64,000 nt of DNA from Rivularia sp. MS3 (GCA_019192545.1 JAHCMI010000033.1:23300-87299); one strand, 5' to 3'; counted from the first letter of the stretch, positions 16,999-26,393 are shown. A program made the numbers and translations. Notes: generated from the letters alone by a model not told the origin.

Positions 16999-19896
16999 AT
17001 GGAACAGTGGCAATTTCTGATACAGAAAGAAGGCGAACGTACTTGGCATCCTTTAGAGAAGCCAAGAATAGAAATTATGGAAGGTCGGTATCGAGTAGTT
17101 GCTCGTTCCAACCGTGTTAATACGGACGTAGAGGTGCGAGTAACTCACTCTTCTCCGTTGGAGGTTCCACCTAGAAGGCGCATTCAAAAGCGAAGACGAC
17201 GTATAAATTCCGAAGGATTGACAGCTGTAATTCCTTTTACCTATCTCAAGTCAGGAATTTGGGAATTACAATGCTCTGGCGATTTAATGTCCGATCTTCT
17301 TGGTGCGTCTTGGCAATATACTGTGAGTCTGGCTGTTATACCTTCTCAAGTTGAGGCAAAGGTAGTTTCTAAAAAATTAGATCGTAATTTAGAGAGCCAG
17401 CATAAAGTTGACAGCACAGATACAAAAGCAAATCAAACTAAATCCAACATCCCAGATATTAAACCTAGCCGTTATTCTTCAACTTCATCTAAAGATATAA
17501 AAACAAACGATGCTGGGTTAATATCTTCTATATCTATAGAAGCTGCGAATAAAATAAGTCCGGTTGGCAAAACAGGAAAAATAAGTTCAACTCCTGGGAA
17601 TACAGCTAAGAAAAATTCTTTAGATAGATCGACTAGCGATAATAAAGAAAAATTACGAGATTCGCTTAAAGCTGCTGCCGAGAAAAAAAAGGCTACTAGC
17701 AAAAAGCCCCCGACAAAATCGAATCAAAGTTCCCAAAAGATAACAAACTCTGCTCGAATTTCACCGGCAAAAACTGTTAATGCTTCATCATCTCGAAAAC
17801 AGCCTTTTAAATCTAATGCCATCTCAAATAAAACCGTTAATACAAAATCGGTTCAAGAATCCTTAGAAAAGTCTAAAGCTAAATTAAATAAAACCGTTAG
17901 CAAAAAATCAGTACAAACATCATCAAACAAGCCAAAAACCTCAAATAAAAAAGACCTTAGCAAACAGCCTGTTAGGCAAGAAGTTACAGCTATAGTTGAA
18001 CAAAGTTCTAATCCGGTAAGAGTTAAAGGGGATACAGCAGAGCAAATTCTCCAAAATTTGATGGAGTTAGCTTTACCGTCTTCGGAGCCTTTACTTCCCG
18101 ATCGCAATATTGAAGATAATCTTAAAGTCCCGCCACCTTTACCGTTACTAATAACTTTAGATAAAAATAGCTTTGTAGCTAGTTGGGGAAGCACTATTAC
18201 ACTCCAAGGAGAAATTGCTGTTAAAGAAACAACACAGCAAATTAAGCAGATTGCCAAGGCTGAAGTACAGATTGAACTGCGATCGCCGCAAAGTTCTCAA
18301 CTATTACAATCTTTTCGCTTACCTAACCCTAACAAATCTCTACCGTTTGCCATAGCGACTTTAATTAATATTCCCGAGGAATGTGCTTCTAAGTTAATTT
18401 TGGGAGAAGTTAAGTTATACGGGATAATTTCCAATCAAGGAGTTGTTGAATTATTAGCAAGTCAGTCTTTTACAATTACGGCAGAAATTAAAGAGCTATT
18501 AGCGATTACTGTTGCTAATCCTAAAGGTGAATTAGAAAAATTTGCTTATTCCACAGCAAAATTATCTGAACGAAATGCACCTCAAACTTTGGAAGAGTCA
18601 GCTACGCTAGATTTAGAACTTTTTAATTTAGTAAAAGCAGTAAAGCCAGAAGAACAGTCGGTAGCAGGAGTACCATTAACCAAAAAATCTCTCCCACCTC
18701 GTATAGATGCTCGAAAGCTTCGGAGAAAGGTTGCCACACATTCACTAAAGTTACCAAATGTCCCTGGTTATCAAGAGAAAATTGATGAATACATTAATTA
18801 TGGACATATCGAAGCAGTTTCTAGTTCGGCTGCTACTGGTACTAGTTTTCCTTACTTACGAAAGTCAAAGCCAATAAATCGCTCTACCGTTGAAGTTGAT
18901 GCAAATGTTTACGATACACAGCAAGCCGCATACAGAAACGTTACCGATAATCAAAACATCACTGAAACATCACTTCCAGTGGATGATACTTCTGTGGATA
19001 ATACTTCTCAAGCAGAATTAATTGTCGATCGACCAAAAGAAGATAATTATTTAGAGTTTGAAGAATCAGTTACTTCAAGAAATTCCGAATTTATCGCAGC
19101 AGAAAATCTCAATACATCTCCTTTAATTAGACAATGGATGCTTTCTCAGGGATATTCCGTACCCGAACCAATTGACGTTGAATACGAAGATTATGATATT
19201 GAGATAAGTCAGGGCATTTCCGTACAACAGACTTCGCAAAATGCAAACGCGCAAACGAACGATAATTCTCAAGCATTACATCAAGAGAAAGCACAAATAG
19301 ATACACAAGCCATAGCATCGACTTATTTGTCTATTTCCACTTCTTCTGGGTGGCAAGTGAATCAAATTGCAGCACCATCAAATCAAACTGCTCAAGAAAT
19401 TGTAGTAGATGATACGGATATTTTTGCCGATAACATATTAACAACAGAAAATACTCAATTGAATCAGCCTGTAAACCATCCGGCAGAAAATGCATCAACC
19501 TCAGCACTGACAATAAGTAGTCGTAAAATAGAAGAATTGCCTACTCCCGAACTTTATATAGCAAAAAAAGAACTTGTATCGGGTAAATCCTTGAATGTAC
19601 GAATTCGTCTGCCACAGGGAAATTCTCATCTGGCCGTTAAATTGTGGGTAGAAGATTGTCATACAAGGCAATTACTTGATGGTCCTCATTTGTTGAGCAA
19701 TTTCACACCTAATAAAAACCAAGATTTAGAAATAGTAACTAAATTAAACATTCCTTTCGGTTGTTTAGAAATTCGCCTCGAAGCAATCGCTGTGAATACA
19801 AGTACTTTACACGAAAGCCATAAATTTACCATTCAACGTACTGTAATTCCTCCAGACTTGCCTAATATTCAATTAGACGCAATGCTTGGCATGTAA
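16999..19896 (+). CDS. Large low-complexity protein with conserved ends, function unknown
   Basis: 965 aa. The first 115 residues (MEQWQFLIQKEGERTWHPLE ... ASWQYTVSLAVIP) look folded, beta-rich and conserved in kind with cyanobacterial hypotheticals. Residues about 130-340 are an extreme Lys/Ser/Asn/Thr-rich linker with short near-repeats (KSVQESLEKSK, KSVQTSSNKPK). Two further beta-type segments lie at about 375-500 (ITLDKNSFVASWGSTITLQG) and at the C-terminus from about 850 (LPTPELYIAKKELVSGKSLNVRIRLPQ), both with immunoglobulin-like strand patterns. A proline/acidic linker separates them. No signal peptide, membrane segment or catalytic motif is visible. An adaptor or scaffold role fits the architecture but is a guess. 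Confidence 0.75.
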   Translation: MEQWQFLIQKEGERTWHPLEKPRIEIMEGRYRVVARSNRVNTDVEVRVTHSSPLEVPPRRRIQKRRRRINSEGLTAVIPFTYLKSGIWELQCSGDLMSDLLGASWQYTVSLAVIPSQVEAKVVSKKLDRNLESQHKVDSTDTKANQTKSNIPDIKPSRYSSTSSKDIKTNDAGLISSISIEAANKISPVGKTGKISSTPGNTAKKNSLDRSTSDNKEKLRDSLKAAAEKKKATSKKPPTKSNQSSQKITNSARISPAKTVNASSSRKQPFKSNAISNKTVNTKSVQESLEKSKAKLNKTVSKKSVQTSSNKPKTSNKKDLSKQPVRQEVTAIVEQSSNPVRVKGDTAEQILQNLMELALPSSEPLLPDRNIEDNLKVPPPLPLLITLDKNSFVASWGSTITLQGEIAVKETTQQIKQIAKAEVQIELRSPQSSQLLQSFRLPNPNKSLPFAIATLINIPEECASKLILGEVKLYGIISNQGVVELLASQSFTITAEIKELLAITVANPKGELEKFAYSTAKLSERNAPQTLEESATLDLELFNLVKAVKPEEQSVAGVPLTKKSLPPRIDARKLRRKVATHSLKLPNVPGYQEKIDEYINYGHIEAVSSSAATGTSFPYLRKSKPINRSTVEVDANVYDTQQAAYRNVTDNQNITETSLPVDDTSVDNTSQAELIVDRPKEDNYLEFEESVTSRNSEFIAAENLNTSPLIRQWMLSQGYSVPEPIDVEYEDYDIEISQGISVQQTSQNANAQTNDNSQALHQEKAQIDTQAIASTYLSISTSSGWQVNQIAAPSNQTAQEIVVDDTDIFADNILTTENTQLNQPVNHPAENASTSALTISSRKIEELPTPELYIAKKELVSGKSLNVRIRLPQGNSHLAVKLWVEDCHTRQLLDGPHLLSNFTPNKNQDLEIVTKLNIPFGCLEIRLEAIAVNTSTLHESHKFTIQRTVIPPDLPNIQLDAMLGM

Positions 19897-20050
19897 TAGA
19901 AAATTAGGAATCAACAAGGGCTGTTAATAACCGTTAAAGACTTTCGTTAAAACACTTTGTGTTAAAAATATGTACAATTTTGCCTTAAGACGGTGCAAAT
20001 TGCAGTAAGCTCGTGTTGAATTGTAATCCGATTTTATAGGAGGTTTTACT

Positions 20051-20161
20051 GTGGCTGCATCTTTTCTGCCATCCGTCCTCGTTCCTTTAACTGGTCTTAT
20101 TTTCCCGGCTGTAACAATGGCATTTATGCTTTTGTACATGGAACGCGATGATATCGGTTAA
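20051..20161 (+). CDS. psaI: Photosystem I reaction centre subunit VIII (PsaI)
   Basis: A 36-aa single-span membrane protein, absent from the ORF track because of its size. Translation from GTG is [20 protein letters not shown] and then a second hydrophobic part ending [10 protein letters not shown], matching the PsaI pattern of a thylakoid helix followed by an acidic tail. PsaI stabilises PsaL and PSI trimer or tetramer contacts. An AGGAGG-type ribosome site (TAGGAGGTTTTACT) precedes the GTG. It lies tail to tail with psbJ, as in other cyanobacteria, sharing the terminator at 20265. Confidence 0.93.
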   Translation: MAASFLPSVLVPLTGLIFPAVTMAFMLLYMERDDIG

Positions 20162-20264
20162 GTTTTGGCTTAAATAGATAACAAGCACGAAGCTGTTGCC
20201 TTTGAATTTAGTACATTCTTATGGTTATGGCATTCTGCTTATTTTTTTCCAACTTACGATCGAC

Positions 20265-20299
20265 AAAAACCGCCCATCTAAAACAGATGGGCGGTTTTT
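20265..20299. terminator. Bidirectional terminator between psaI and psbEFLJ
   Basis: AAAAACCGCCCATCT - AAAAC - AGATGGGCGGTTTTT is a perfect 15-bp stem. The A-run and T-run make it usable from both strands. Confidence 0.95.
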
Positions 20300-20344
20300 A
20301 TATGCTAATTTCTAATCAAAATATTAGAAAAAATCGGACTATTT

Positions 20345-20464
20345 TTAAATTGAAGAACCGACTCCAGCATAGGCACCATAAAAGAAAATGCCTAAAACAG
20401 TAATTACGCCCAATCCAGCGATTGTAGCAACAACCCACAGGGGAATTCTTCCGCCTCCAGACAT
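20345..20464 (-). CDS. psbJ: Photosystem II protein PsbJ
   Basis: 39-aa single-span thylakoid protein, not in the ORF track. Translation [20 protein letters not shown] continues through a glycine-rich hydrophobic helix to AYAGVGSSI, the PsbJ pattern. It helps electron flow at the acceptor side of photosystem II and assembly. A strong AAGGAGG site stands 13 nt upstream of the ATG. It is the last gene of psbE-F-L-J. Confidence 0.95.
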   Translation of the reverse strand: MSGGGRIPLWVVATIAGLGVITVLGIFFYGAYAGVGSSI

Positions 20465-20548
20465 GATATTAACTTGCCTCCTTAATCACAACATCGAGCA
20501 ACTAAATAAAAAATGATTAATTAATAGATTAATCCCAGACCAGTAAAC

Positions 20549-20668
20549 TTAGTTAAAGAAGTAACTGGAAAAAAGAATCCCTAAAACAAACACTAGTAGT
20601 AGTCCAAGGAATAAGGATGTCCTGTTTAACTCTACCGGTTGACTATTGGGATTAGTATTTCTATCCAT
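20549..20668 (-). CDS. psbL: Photosystem II protein PsbL
   Basis: 39 aa, not in the ORF track. It starts [20 protein letters not shown] and continues through a hydrophobic helix to SSYFFN, the conserved PsbL end. PsbL sits at the monomer interface of photosystem II and is needed for QA/TyrZ function. A TTAGGAG ribosome site precedes the ATG. It follows psbF by 9 bp. Confidence 0.95.
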   Translation of the reverse strand: MDRNTNPNSQPVELNRTSLFLGLLLVFVLGILFSSYFFN

Positions 20669-20677
20669 GAATAACTC

Positions 20678-20818
<141 letters not shown>

Positions 20819-20824
20819 TTAAAA

Positions 20825-21073
20825 CTAATTTCGGGTAAATACGTCAACTTGATTTTTAGCTTCAAAACGGTCATTCACTAATGGCACTTCTTGCCTTTCC
20901 TGGGTGAAATAGGTATCTGGACGAGGGGTACCAAATGCATCGTATGCTAATCCGGTGCTAACAAACAACCAACCTGCAATAAACAATGCAGGAATTGTGA
21001 TGCTGTGAATTACCCAGTAACGAATACTAGTAATAATGTCTGAAAACGGACGTTCTCCGGTAGTTCCACTCAT
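20825..21073 (-). CDS. psbE: Cytochrome b559 alpha subunit
   Basis: 82 aa. The membrane helix [19 protein letters not shown] carries the axial haem histidine (H23). The lumenal tail has the conserved [21 protein letters not shown] sequence. It is the first gene of the psbEFLJ group and follows ycf48 on the same strand with about 0.13 kb between. Confidence 0.97.
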   Translation of the reverse strand: MSGTTGERPFSDIITSIRYWVIHSITIPALFIAGWLFVSTGLAYDAFGTPRPDTYFTQERQEVPLVNDRFEAKNQVDVFTRN

Positions 21074-21200
21074 TTGCTTAACCTATCAAAACATCAAGTA
21101 TGTGTTTATTATCCTACAAAGTTAAGAAAGAGTTACAAGTTGCAACAAATTCTCATAATTAAGGATAAATATTCACGCCTAATTTGTCCTCTGAATCATC

Positions 21201-22223
21201 TTAAGCTGCGGATGACTCTGATGACGGTGCAATATCAGGCTGATACTTCAATAAAAAGCCCCGGTCTCCGATAATAAATCCTTTCTTGGGAGATAAGAAA
21301 ACTATTTTGTAAAAATTTGTTGCGACATCTTCTACATCGCGATCTTTTTCCCAAGTTTCTCCTCCATCGGTGCTACGAAGCAAATTCGCACTACCTCCGC
21401 TCAGCCAAATTTCGGATGGGGTACGGTAAGCTAAATCGAGCAAACCCCAACTAGTCGATAATTCTGGATATTGAGCATCAAGCCATTCTTCTAAACTATT
21501 TGGTTCGCTAAATTGGACTTGTCCGCCTCTTGCTAGCATCCACATTTGCCCATTTTGAGCAAAACCCATGTTTTCGACTTTGCGAGAACTACTGCGGTTG
21601 TGCTGAACCCAAGCATTTTGTCCTGGTTCCCAAGTAGAGTAAAAGTTACCTTTACCGGAAACAGCAATATATTTACCATCCTCGGAGCGTTCAATATTGC
21701 GGACAACTCCTACAGATTCTGCTACTTGCGCTCTCCAGTTTTTACCGCCATCTTCAGTTTTATATATTGCTCCGACATCGGTAGCCATTTCAGCTTGATT
21801 GTCACCCAAAGCCACTATATTTACTGGATTTCCGGGTAATTTTTCGCTTAAAGGAATGCTCGTCCAAGTTTTACCTTCATCGCTAGTGTGTAACAAAATC
21901 GAAGGTTCGGCGGCAATCCATCCTTCGTTTCCATGAAAATCAATTGCATTGAAACGGTAATTTTCATCACCCACCTGCAAAGCAATCGGATTCCAGGTTT
22001 CCCCAGCATCTTTTGTTTCTAGCAGGGTGGCTTTATTGCCAACAATGAAACCATGATTGGGGTCATCGGTAAAAGCAATATCAAACAGCTTGGAATCAGT
22101 AGGCAAGGAAATTACTTCCCAAGGGTTGTAACTCATGGAAGGAACGCTACTGCAACCGAAACACATTAGAGCGATCGCCAACAGTGCTATTATTCGTCTT
22201 CCAATTCTCATAATTGGCAACAT
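21201..22223 (-). CDS. ycf48: Photosystem II assembly factor Ycf48 (HCF136)
   Basis: Lumenal assembly factor that binds precursor D1 in early photosystem II intermediates. A signal peptide ends in a lipobox (ALMCFGC), so the protein is probably lipidated. The rest shows repeated propeller blades with T(E/K)DGG(K/E)TW motifs (ETKDAGETWNP, KTEDGGKNWR, RSTDGGETWEK), typical of the seven-bladed Ycf48 fold. Length 340 aa is usual. An internal ATG (MRIGRRIIALL) four residues in could be the true start. The order rub-ycf48-psbEFLJ is a conserved photosystem II assembly operon. Confidence 0.95.
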   Translation of the reverse strand: MLPIMRIGRRIIALLAIALMCFGCSSVPSMSYNPWEVISLPTDSKLFDIAFTDDPNHGFIVGNKATLLETKDAGETWNPIALQVGDENYRFNAIDFHGNEGWIAAEPSILLHTSDEGKTWTSIPLSEKLPGNPVNIVALGDNQAEMATDVGAIYKTEDGGKNWRAQVAESVGVVRNIERSEDGKYIAVSGKGNFYSTWEPGQNAWVQHNRSSSRKVENMGFAQNGQMWMLARGGQVQFSEPNSLEEWLDAQYPELSTSWGLLDLAYRTPSEIWLSGGSANLLRSTDGGETWEKDRDVEDVATNFYKIVFLSPKKGFIIGDRGFLLKYQPDIAPSSESSAA

Positions 22224-22469
22224 TTGTATCAGTTTAGTTTCGATTAATTTTCTTAAGAAAGCGTATTGAAAGCTTTTCTAGCTGCAAATAAATTATGTGC
22301 CTAGCTTTACAAGCGAACAGTGCGGTATTGCGGGTTTACACGTTAGCTCATATAACGGTGCGCGTTCCCGTGTAACGGACTGAATCCCCATGCGAGCCAT
22401 TAGCGGAGCTTGTCCGCGCTGACATAGGCAATCTTTTCGAGTGTAACTTTTCAAGACAAACGGAATTAC
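22224..22469. other. Spacer between rub and ycf48
   Basis: A 246-bp gap inside an otherwise compact group. It is GC-richer than other spacers here (GCGAGCCATTAGCGGAGCTTG), as if a dispersed repeat had inserted. No gene is seen. Confidence 0.4.
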
Positions 22470-22805
22470 TTATTTTAAGCCATACAGACTAATGAAAAAT
22501 AAGAAACCAAGAGCCAAAGCACCGAAAATCAAAATATTTTTTTGACCGGGTGTCAGTTTATTAACGCCTAATCCGTAGCCCAAATTTTCTGAAAAACCGG
22601 AAGCCGTACCGGCTGGACCAACATTTTCAAATGCTTTCTTTTTAGCAGTACAAACCGGACAGCGCCAGGTTATAGGTAATTCTGCAAAAGCAGTATTCGG
22701 GGGTATGTTATGACTATCGTCTCCTTTTTGGGGTTCGTAGACGTAACCACAGGCACGACATTCATAGCGGTCTAACTCGGTATTTTCAACAACTTGTTCG
22801 CTCAT
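22470..22805 (-). CDS. rub: Membrane-anchored rubredoxin
   Basis: 111 aa. Two CxxC iron ligands (YECRACGYVYEP and WRCPVCTAKKKAF) form the rubredoxin fold in residues about 12-60. A linker and a single C-terminal membrane helix (ILIFGALALGFLFFISLY) anchor it to the thylakoid. In cyanobacteria and chloroplasts this form (RubA) is needed for photosystem assembly, which fits its place upstream of ycf48 and psbEFLJ. Confidence 0.94.
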   Translation of the reverse strand: MSEQVVENTELDRYECRACGYVYEPQKGDDSHNIPPNTAFAELPITWRCPVCTAKKKAFENVGPAGTASGFSENLGYGLGVNKLTPGQKNILIFGALALGFLFFISLYGLK

Positions 22806-22999
22806 AATGCCAAACAGGGCAAAGCTTAAATATACGTTAAAAATTATGACATAATTGTCGGGTATTTCTATGAAAAGCGAAAAGTAATCAAATCTTTTAA
22901 TGGGTCTGTTTTCTAAGTTCCAGAACCGTCAAATCGATATAATGTAAGAATGTTAAAGAAAATTACGAAAATTACGTCAATAACGGATTTGTATTTATT

Positions 23000-23362
23000 G
23001 TGTTTGTCCTGAGCGGTTACGAATACCTTCTAGCCTTCTTAATAGTGTGCAGCTTGGTGCCTGCACTAGCTTTATCTGCTTCTAAGCTTCTGCGACCGAG
23101 CAGTCGTAGTCCCGAACGGCGCACCACTTATGAATCTGGCATGGAACCCATCGGTGGAGCCTGGATTCAGTTCAATATTCGCTACTATATGTTTGCACTG
23201 GTGTTCGTGGTCTTTGATGTTGAGACCGTGTTCCTATATCCTTGGGCAGTTGCCTTCCATCGTCTAGGTTTACTAGCTTTTATTGAAGCGCTCGTTTTTA
23301 TCGCAATTCTCGTAATTGCCCTCGTGTACGCATGGCGTAAAGGAGCTTTGGAATGGTCTTAG
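23000..23362 (+). CDS. ndhC: NDH-1 subunit 3 (NdhC)
   Basis: 120 aa membrane subunit of the photosynthetic NDH-1 complex. Three hydrophobic helices and the conserved loop [24 protein letters not shown] are visible, followed by [12 protein letters not shown]. The GTG start gives [11 protein letters not shown], the usual N-terminus. The end overlaps the ndhK start by 10 bp, showing one operon with translational coupling. Confidence 0.96.
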   Translation: MFVLSGYEYLLAFLIVCSLVPALALSASKLLRPSSRSPERRTTYESGMEPIGGAWIQFNIRYYMFALVFVVFDVETVFLYPWAVAFHRLGLLAFIEALVFIAILVIALVYAWRKGALEWS

Positions 23363-24090
23363 ATAATACAAAAGGCATAGGGCAAAATCAAGAACGTATT
23401 GCCAATCCGATACAACGCCCAAGCGTTACTCAAGAACTATCGGAAAATGTCATCTTAACAACTGTTGATGACCTCTACAATTGGGCGCGACTTTCTAGTT
23501 TATGGCCTTTGTTATTCGGTACTGCTTGCTGCTTTATCGAATTTGCTGCTTTAATTGGTTCTCGATTCGATTTTGACCGTTTTGGGTTAATTCCTCGTTC
23601 TAGTCCCCGTCAAGCCGATTTAATTATTACTGCGGGTACTATCACGATGAAAATGGCACCCCAATTAGTTCGTCTTTACGAACAAATGCCAGAACCCAAG
23701 TATGTTATTGCTATGGGTGCTTGCACTATCACCGGCGGTATGTTTAGCGTTGATTCTCCGACAGCAGTTAGAGGAGTAGATAAGTTAATTCCGGTAGATG
23801 TTTATTTACCTGGTTGCCCTCCACGTCCGGAAGCAATTATTGACGCAATAATTAAGTTGCGGAAAAAGATTGCTGATGATTCAATGCAGGAGCGTGGTGA
23901 GATTAAGCAAACTCATCGTTATTACAGCACAACTCACAGCATGAAGCCGGTTGAAGAAATTCTTACTGGTGAATATTTACGTTCCCAAACACGTATGGCT
24001 CCACCAAAGGAATTAACCGAAAGCATTGGTATGCCAGTACCGCCTGCTTTACTAACTTCCAAAAAGCAAGAGGAGGTAGAACGTGGCTGA
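23353..24090 (+). CDS. ndhK: NDH-1 subunit K (NdhK), [4Fe-4S] protein
   Basis: 245 aa hydrophilic subunit carrying the N2 iron-sulphur cluster. The adjacent cysteines [19 protein letters not shown] and LPGCPPRPE supply the ligands. The N-terminal 40 residues are a variable extension. It overlaps ndhC by 10 bp and ndhJ by 8 bp. Confidence 0.96.
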   Translation: MVLDNTKGIGQNQERIANPIQRPSVTQELSENVILTTVDDLYNWARLSSLWPLLFGTACCFIEFAALIGSRFDFDRFGLIPRSSPRQADLIITAGTITMKMAPQLVRLYEQMPEPKYVIAMGACTITGGMFSVDSPTAVRGVDKLIPVDVYLPGCPPRPEAIIDAIIKLRKKIADDSMQERGEIKQTHRYYSTTHSMKPVEEILTGEYLRSQTRMAPPKELTESIGMPVPPALLTSKKQEEVERG

Positions 24091-24607
24091 AGAATCAAAA
24101 CCAGTACCGGCAGAGGAAAACGCTCCCGTAGAAGCGGGTAAAGTTTCCAAATGGTTAAGTGAAAATGACTTTGCTCACGAGTCTTTAGAAGCAGACCATG
24201 CTGGAGTTGAAATTATTAAGGTGGAAGCAGATTTTCTGCTACCAATTTGTACTGCTTTGTATGCTTATGGGTTTAATTATCTTCAGTGTCAATGTGGTAT
24301 TGATTTAGGTCCGGGAGAGCAATTAGTCAGCATGTACCATTTGGTGAAAGTCAGCGATAATGCCGATCAACCCGAGGAAGTACGTGTAAAAGTATTCCTG
24401 CCTCGCGAAAACCCCACAGTACCTTCAGTGTATTGGATTTGGAAAACAGCAGATTGGCAAGAGCGCGAATCCTTCGATATGTACGGAATTGTTTACGAAG
24501 GACATCCTAATTTGAAGCGAATTTTGATGCCTGAAGATTGGGTAGGTTATCCTTTGCGTAAAGATTACGTTTCACCCGACTTTTATGAATTGCAAGACGC
24601 TTATTGA
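24083..24607 (+). CDS. ndhJ: NDH-1 subunit J (NdhJ)
   Basis: 174 aa peripheral-arm subunit (30-kDa/NuoC family). The family signature [20 protein letters not shown] and the end [11 protein letters not shown] are present. The GTG start overlaps the ndhK end by 8 bp. It is the last gene of ndhC-K-J and is followed by a terminator hairpin. Confidence 0.96.
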   Translation: MAEESKPVPAEENAPVEAGKVSKWLSENDFAHESLEADHAGVEIIKVEADFLLPICTALYAYGFNYLQCQCGIDLGPGEQLVSMYHLVKVSDNADQPEEVRVKVFLPRENPTVPSVYWIWKTADWQERESFDMYGIVYEGHPNLKRILMPEDWVGYPLRKDYVSPDFYELQDAY

Positions 24608-24642
24608 AGCAAATTGCAATTTGAAGCAAGTCAAATTAAATT

Positions 24643-24675
24643 ACCCCTCGGATTCTGTTCGGGGGGTGTTGTTTT
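24643..24675 (+). terminator. Terminator of ndhCKJ
   Basis: ACCCCTCG - GATTCTGTT - CGGGGGGT (one G-T pair) followed by a T-rich GTTGTTTT, 35 bp after ndhJ. Confidence 0.75.
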
Positions 24676-24684
24676 GGAAATTAG

Positions 24685-24779
24685 ACTGGGCATCGGGCGT
24701 TGGGCATAGGGCATGGGGGAGAGAGGGAGACAAGGAGATAAGGATAATTTTAACCTTTAACCTTTAACCTTTAACCTTA
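24685..24779. repeat. Heptameric short tandem repeats (GCATNGG and TTTAACC types)
   Basis: Two adjoining heptamer arrays: GCATCGG GCGTTGG GCATAGG GCATGGG, then after a purine-rich stretch four units of the TTTAACC type. The last unit overlaps the stop codon of the minus-strand gene at 24777. Confidence 0.8.
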
Positions 24780-25283
24780 AAATCCTGCTAATGGATCTTC
24801 AAATTGTAAAATTTCATGTGGTGGAGTAGGTATAGATTCTAAATATTGGAGAAAATCAAGTAGTTCTTCTTCAGTAAGTAAAGTACGTCCTCGCTTACCG
24901 TAAGTTTGAATTAAATATTCCCTACCTTGCTGGGGAGTCCAACTTAAACGCTCCATTTCTATATCGGTTGTAGCAATTACGTCAGATAAATCAATTGGTT
25001 GGCGATTCTTTTTTCTTTTAAATGTGGTTTTTACAGTTTTGTTATTTTTATTTGCCCGATGAAGATTTATCGGACTTTCATTTTTTAATTTTGATTCTGG
25101 TGTCGGTAGATATTGGAGATATCTAAGAAAATCGAGTAATTCATCTTCGGTAAGTAAAGTACGTTCTTGTTTACCGTAAGTTTGAATTAAAAATTCTTTT
25201 GCTTTCTCAGAAGTCCAACCAAGGCGTTTTATTTCAACGTCGGTTTTGGCAATGATTTCAGACACATCAACGGGTTTGCTCAT
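24777..25283 (-). CDS. Two-copy 50-residue module protein, paralogue of the next gene
   Basis: 168 aa made of two copies of a helical module, residues about 5-60 and 97-150: (I/V)(I/A)xTDxExxRLxWT, then FLIQTYGKQERTLLTEDEL and LDFLRYLQYLPTP in copy 1. A basic linker (KRKKNRQ) joins them. The second copy and the last residues (DPLAGF) are nearly identical to the end of the 329-aa neighbour, and the matching similarity at DNA level shows a segmental duplication. The module looks like the small helical units (helix, YG turn, LT(E/D)EEL, helix) often found at the C-terminus of recombination proteins. Function is unknown; DNA binding is a possibility. Confidence 0.75.
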   Translation of the reverse strand: MSKPVDVSEIIAKTDVEIKRLGWTSEKAKEFLIQTYGKQERTLLTEDELLDFLRYLQYLPTPESKLKNESPINLHRANKNNKTVKTTFKRKKNRQPIDLSDVIATTDIEMERLSWTPQQGREYLIQTYGKRGRTLLTEEELLDFLQYLESIPTPPHEILQFEDPLAGF

Positions 25284-25382
25284 TTCAAGTTTGTTTTTAA
25301 CAACGGATGCGTTTGATTGCGTTTTTTAGAAGAAGGGAGAAGAAAACAGAAATTTTTAATTTTTAATTTTCAACTCCCAATC

Positions 25383-25406
25383 TTTAACCTTTAACCTTTA
25401 ACCTTA
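25383..25406. repeat. TTTAACC heptamer array at gene end
   Basis: Three units of TTTAACC, the last overlapping the stop codon of the 329-aa gene, exactly as at 24777. The same junction at both genes suggests the array was copied with the gene end. Confidence 0.75.
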
Positions 25407-26393
25407 AAACCCCGCTAATGGATCTGCTTCCGAAAGCTCTGGTTGCGGCGTGGGAATAGATTCTAAGTGTTGAAGAAAATCAAGTAATTCTTCTTCAGTA
25501 AGTAAAGTACGTCCTCTTTTACCGTAGGTTTGAATTAAATATTCCCTTCCTTGCTGGGGAGTCCAACTTAAACGCTCCATTTCAACATCGGTTTTGGCTA
25601 TTACGTCAGATAAATCAATTGGTTCGGTTTTTTTCTTCCTTTTGGTTGTACTCGTTGTCTTTTTCTTGTTTGTAGTTCTTCGAGCAGTACTTTTACTACT
25701 AGATGTTTTACTGGGAGTTGGTTCTTCTTCTGGTTGATTATCAGATGCTATTTCAGGATTTTCTGAGTCATCTGAGCTATCTGATGCATCAAACTCTGAC
25801 TCGCCATATGTTTGTATCGGTAAAGGTTTATCAAATTCTTGACTGTAAATATCGCTGTCATCTGACTCGGGAAAAAGCTCCGGAGGTGGCGATGTATCTA
25901 CAGTTTGCGATACAGAACTTTCTGCTACTTCCGGAGTACTTGGAGGAGTCTCTGGTACGGGTGTTTGGGTTGCTTGAGCAGAAGTTTGTGGAACTTGAGA
26001 AGCTGTTGGTGGACTATTTGATATGGGAGCTTGAGCAACTTCAGAAGAATTTGTGCCGTGAGTTGCCGGTTGTACTTCAGCTTTTGCAGTGGTTAAGGAA
26101 CGATTTTCCAGAACTTCTAGATTTGATGCTGGAGAAGTCGTAACTTGTTTTGGCTGTACTTGTGCTGGAGATTGTGGGGCTGTGATTCCTAAAACCATTA
26201 ACGCTCTAGTTCTCGATCTATCTTCTGCTTCTTCAAGAATTTCAGACGCAGCCATTCCAGTAGCACGGGTTACACCTTCAACTTGCACGCTGGAACGAAC
26301 GATATATTTACCGTGATGAATTTGTAATAATTCGGTTGTAAGACTACCTGTAGGATACAAGCTCTGAAATTGAGCCAACATAATTGCTACCAA
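25404..26393 (-). CDS. Possible Rad52-like annealing-protein head with C-terminal 50-residue module
   Basis: 329 aa. Residues 1-72 form a compact domain (FQSLYPTGSLTTELLQIHHG, YIVRSSVQVEGVTRATGMAAS, AEDRSRTRALMVLGI). The order of a Gly-Ser-TE strand, a strand ending ATG.A and a helix AExxxRxRALxxLGI resembles the pattern AETxAIGRALxxLG of single-strand annealing proteins of the Rad52/ERF type; this is my reading, not a search result. Residues about 75-260 are a Pro/Ser/Thr/Glu-rich disordered linker ending in a Lys/Thr-rich basic patch. Residues about 265-320 are one copy of the module found twice in the neighbour at 24777. Both genes read in the same direction, 120 bp apart. Confidence 0.7.
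   Translation of the reverse strand: MVAIMLAQFQSLYPTGSLTTELLQIHHGKYIVRSSVQVEGVTRATGMAASEILEEAEDRSRTRALMVLGITAPQSPAQVQPKQVTTSPASNLEVLENRSLTTAKAEVQPATHGTNSSEVAQAPISNSPPTASQVPQTSAQATQTPVPETPPSTPEVAESSVSQTVDTSPPPELFPESDDSDIYSQEFDKPLPIQTYGESEFDASDSSDDSENPEIASDNQPEEEPTPSKTSSSKSTARRTTNKKKTTSTTKRKKKTEPIDLSDVIAKTDVEMERLSWTPQQGREYLIQTYGKRGRTLLTEEELLDFLQHLESIPTPQPELSEADPLAGF

Noticed and set aside
24685-24779. Repeat arrays considered as a CRISPR
   Set aside because: Units are 7 nt without spacers; they are short tandem repeats, and no cas genes are present.
25703-26143. 146-aa plus-strand ORF opposite the 329-aa gene
   Set aside because: It is the antisense shadow of the Ser/Pro-rich linker.
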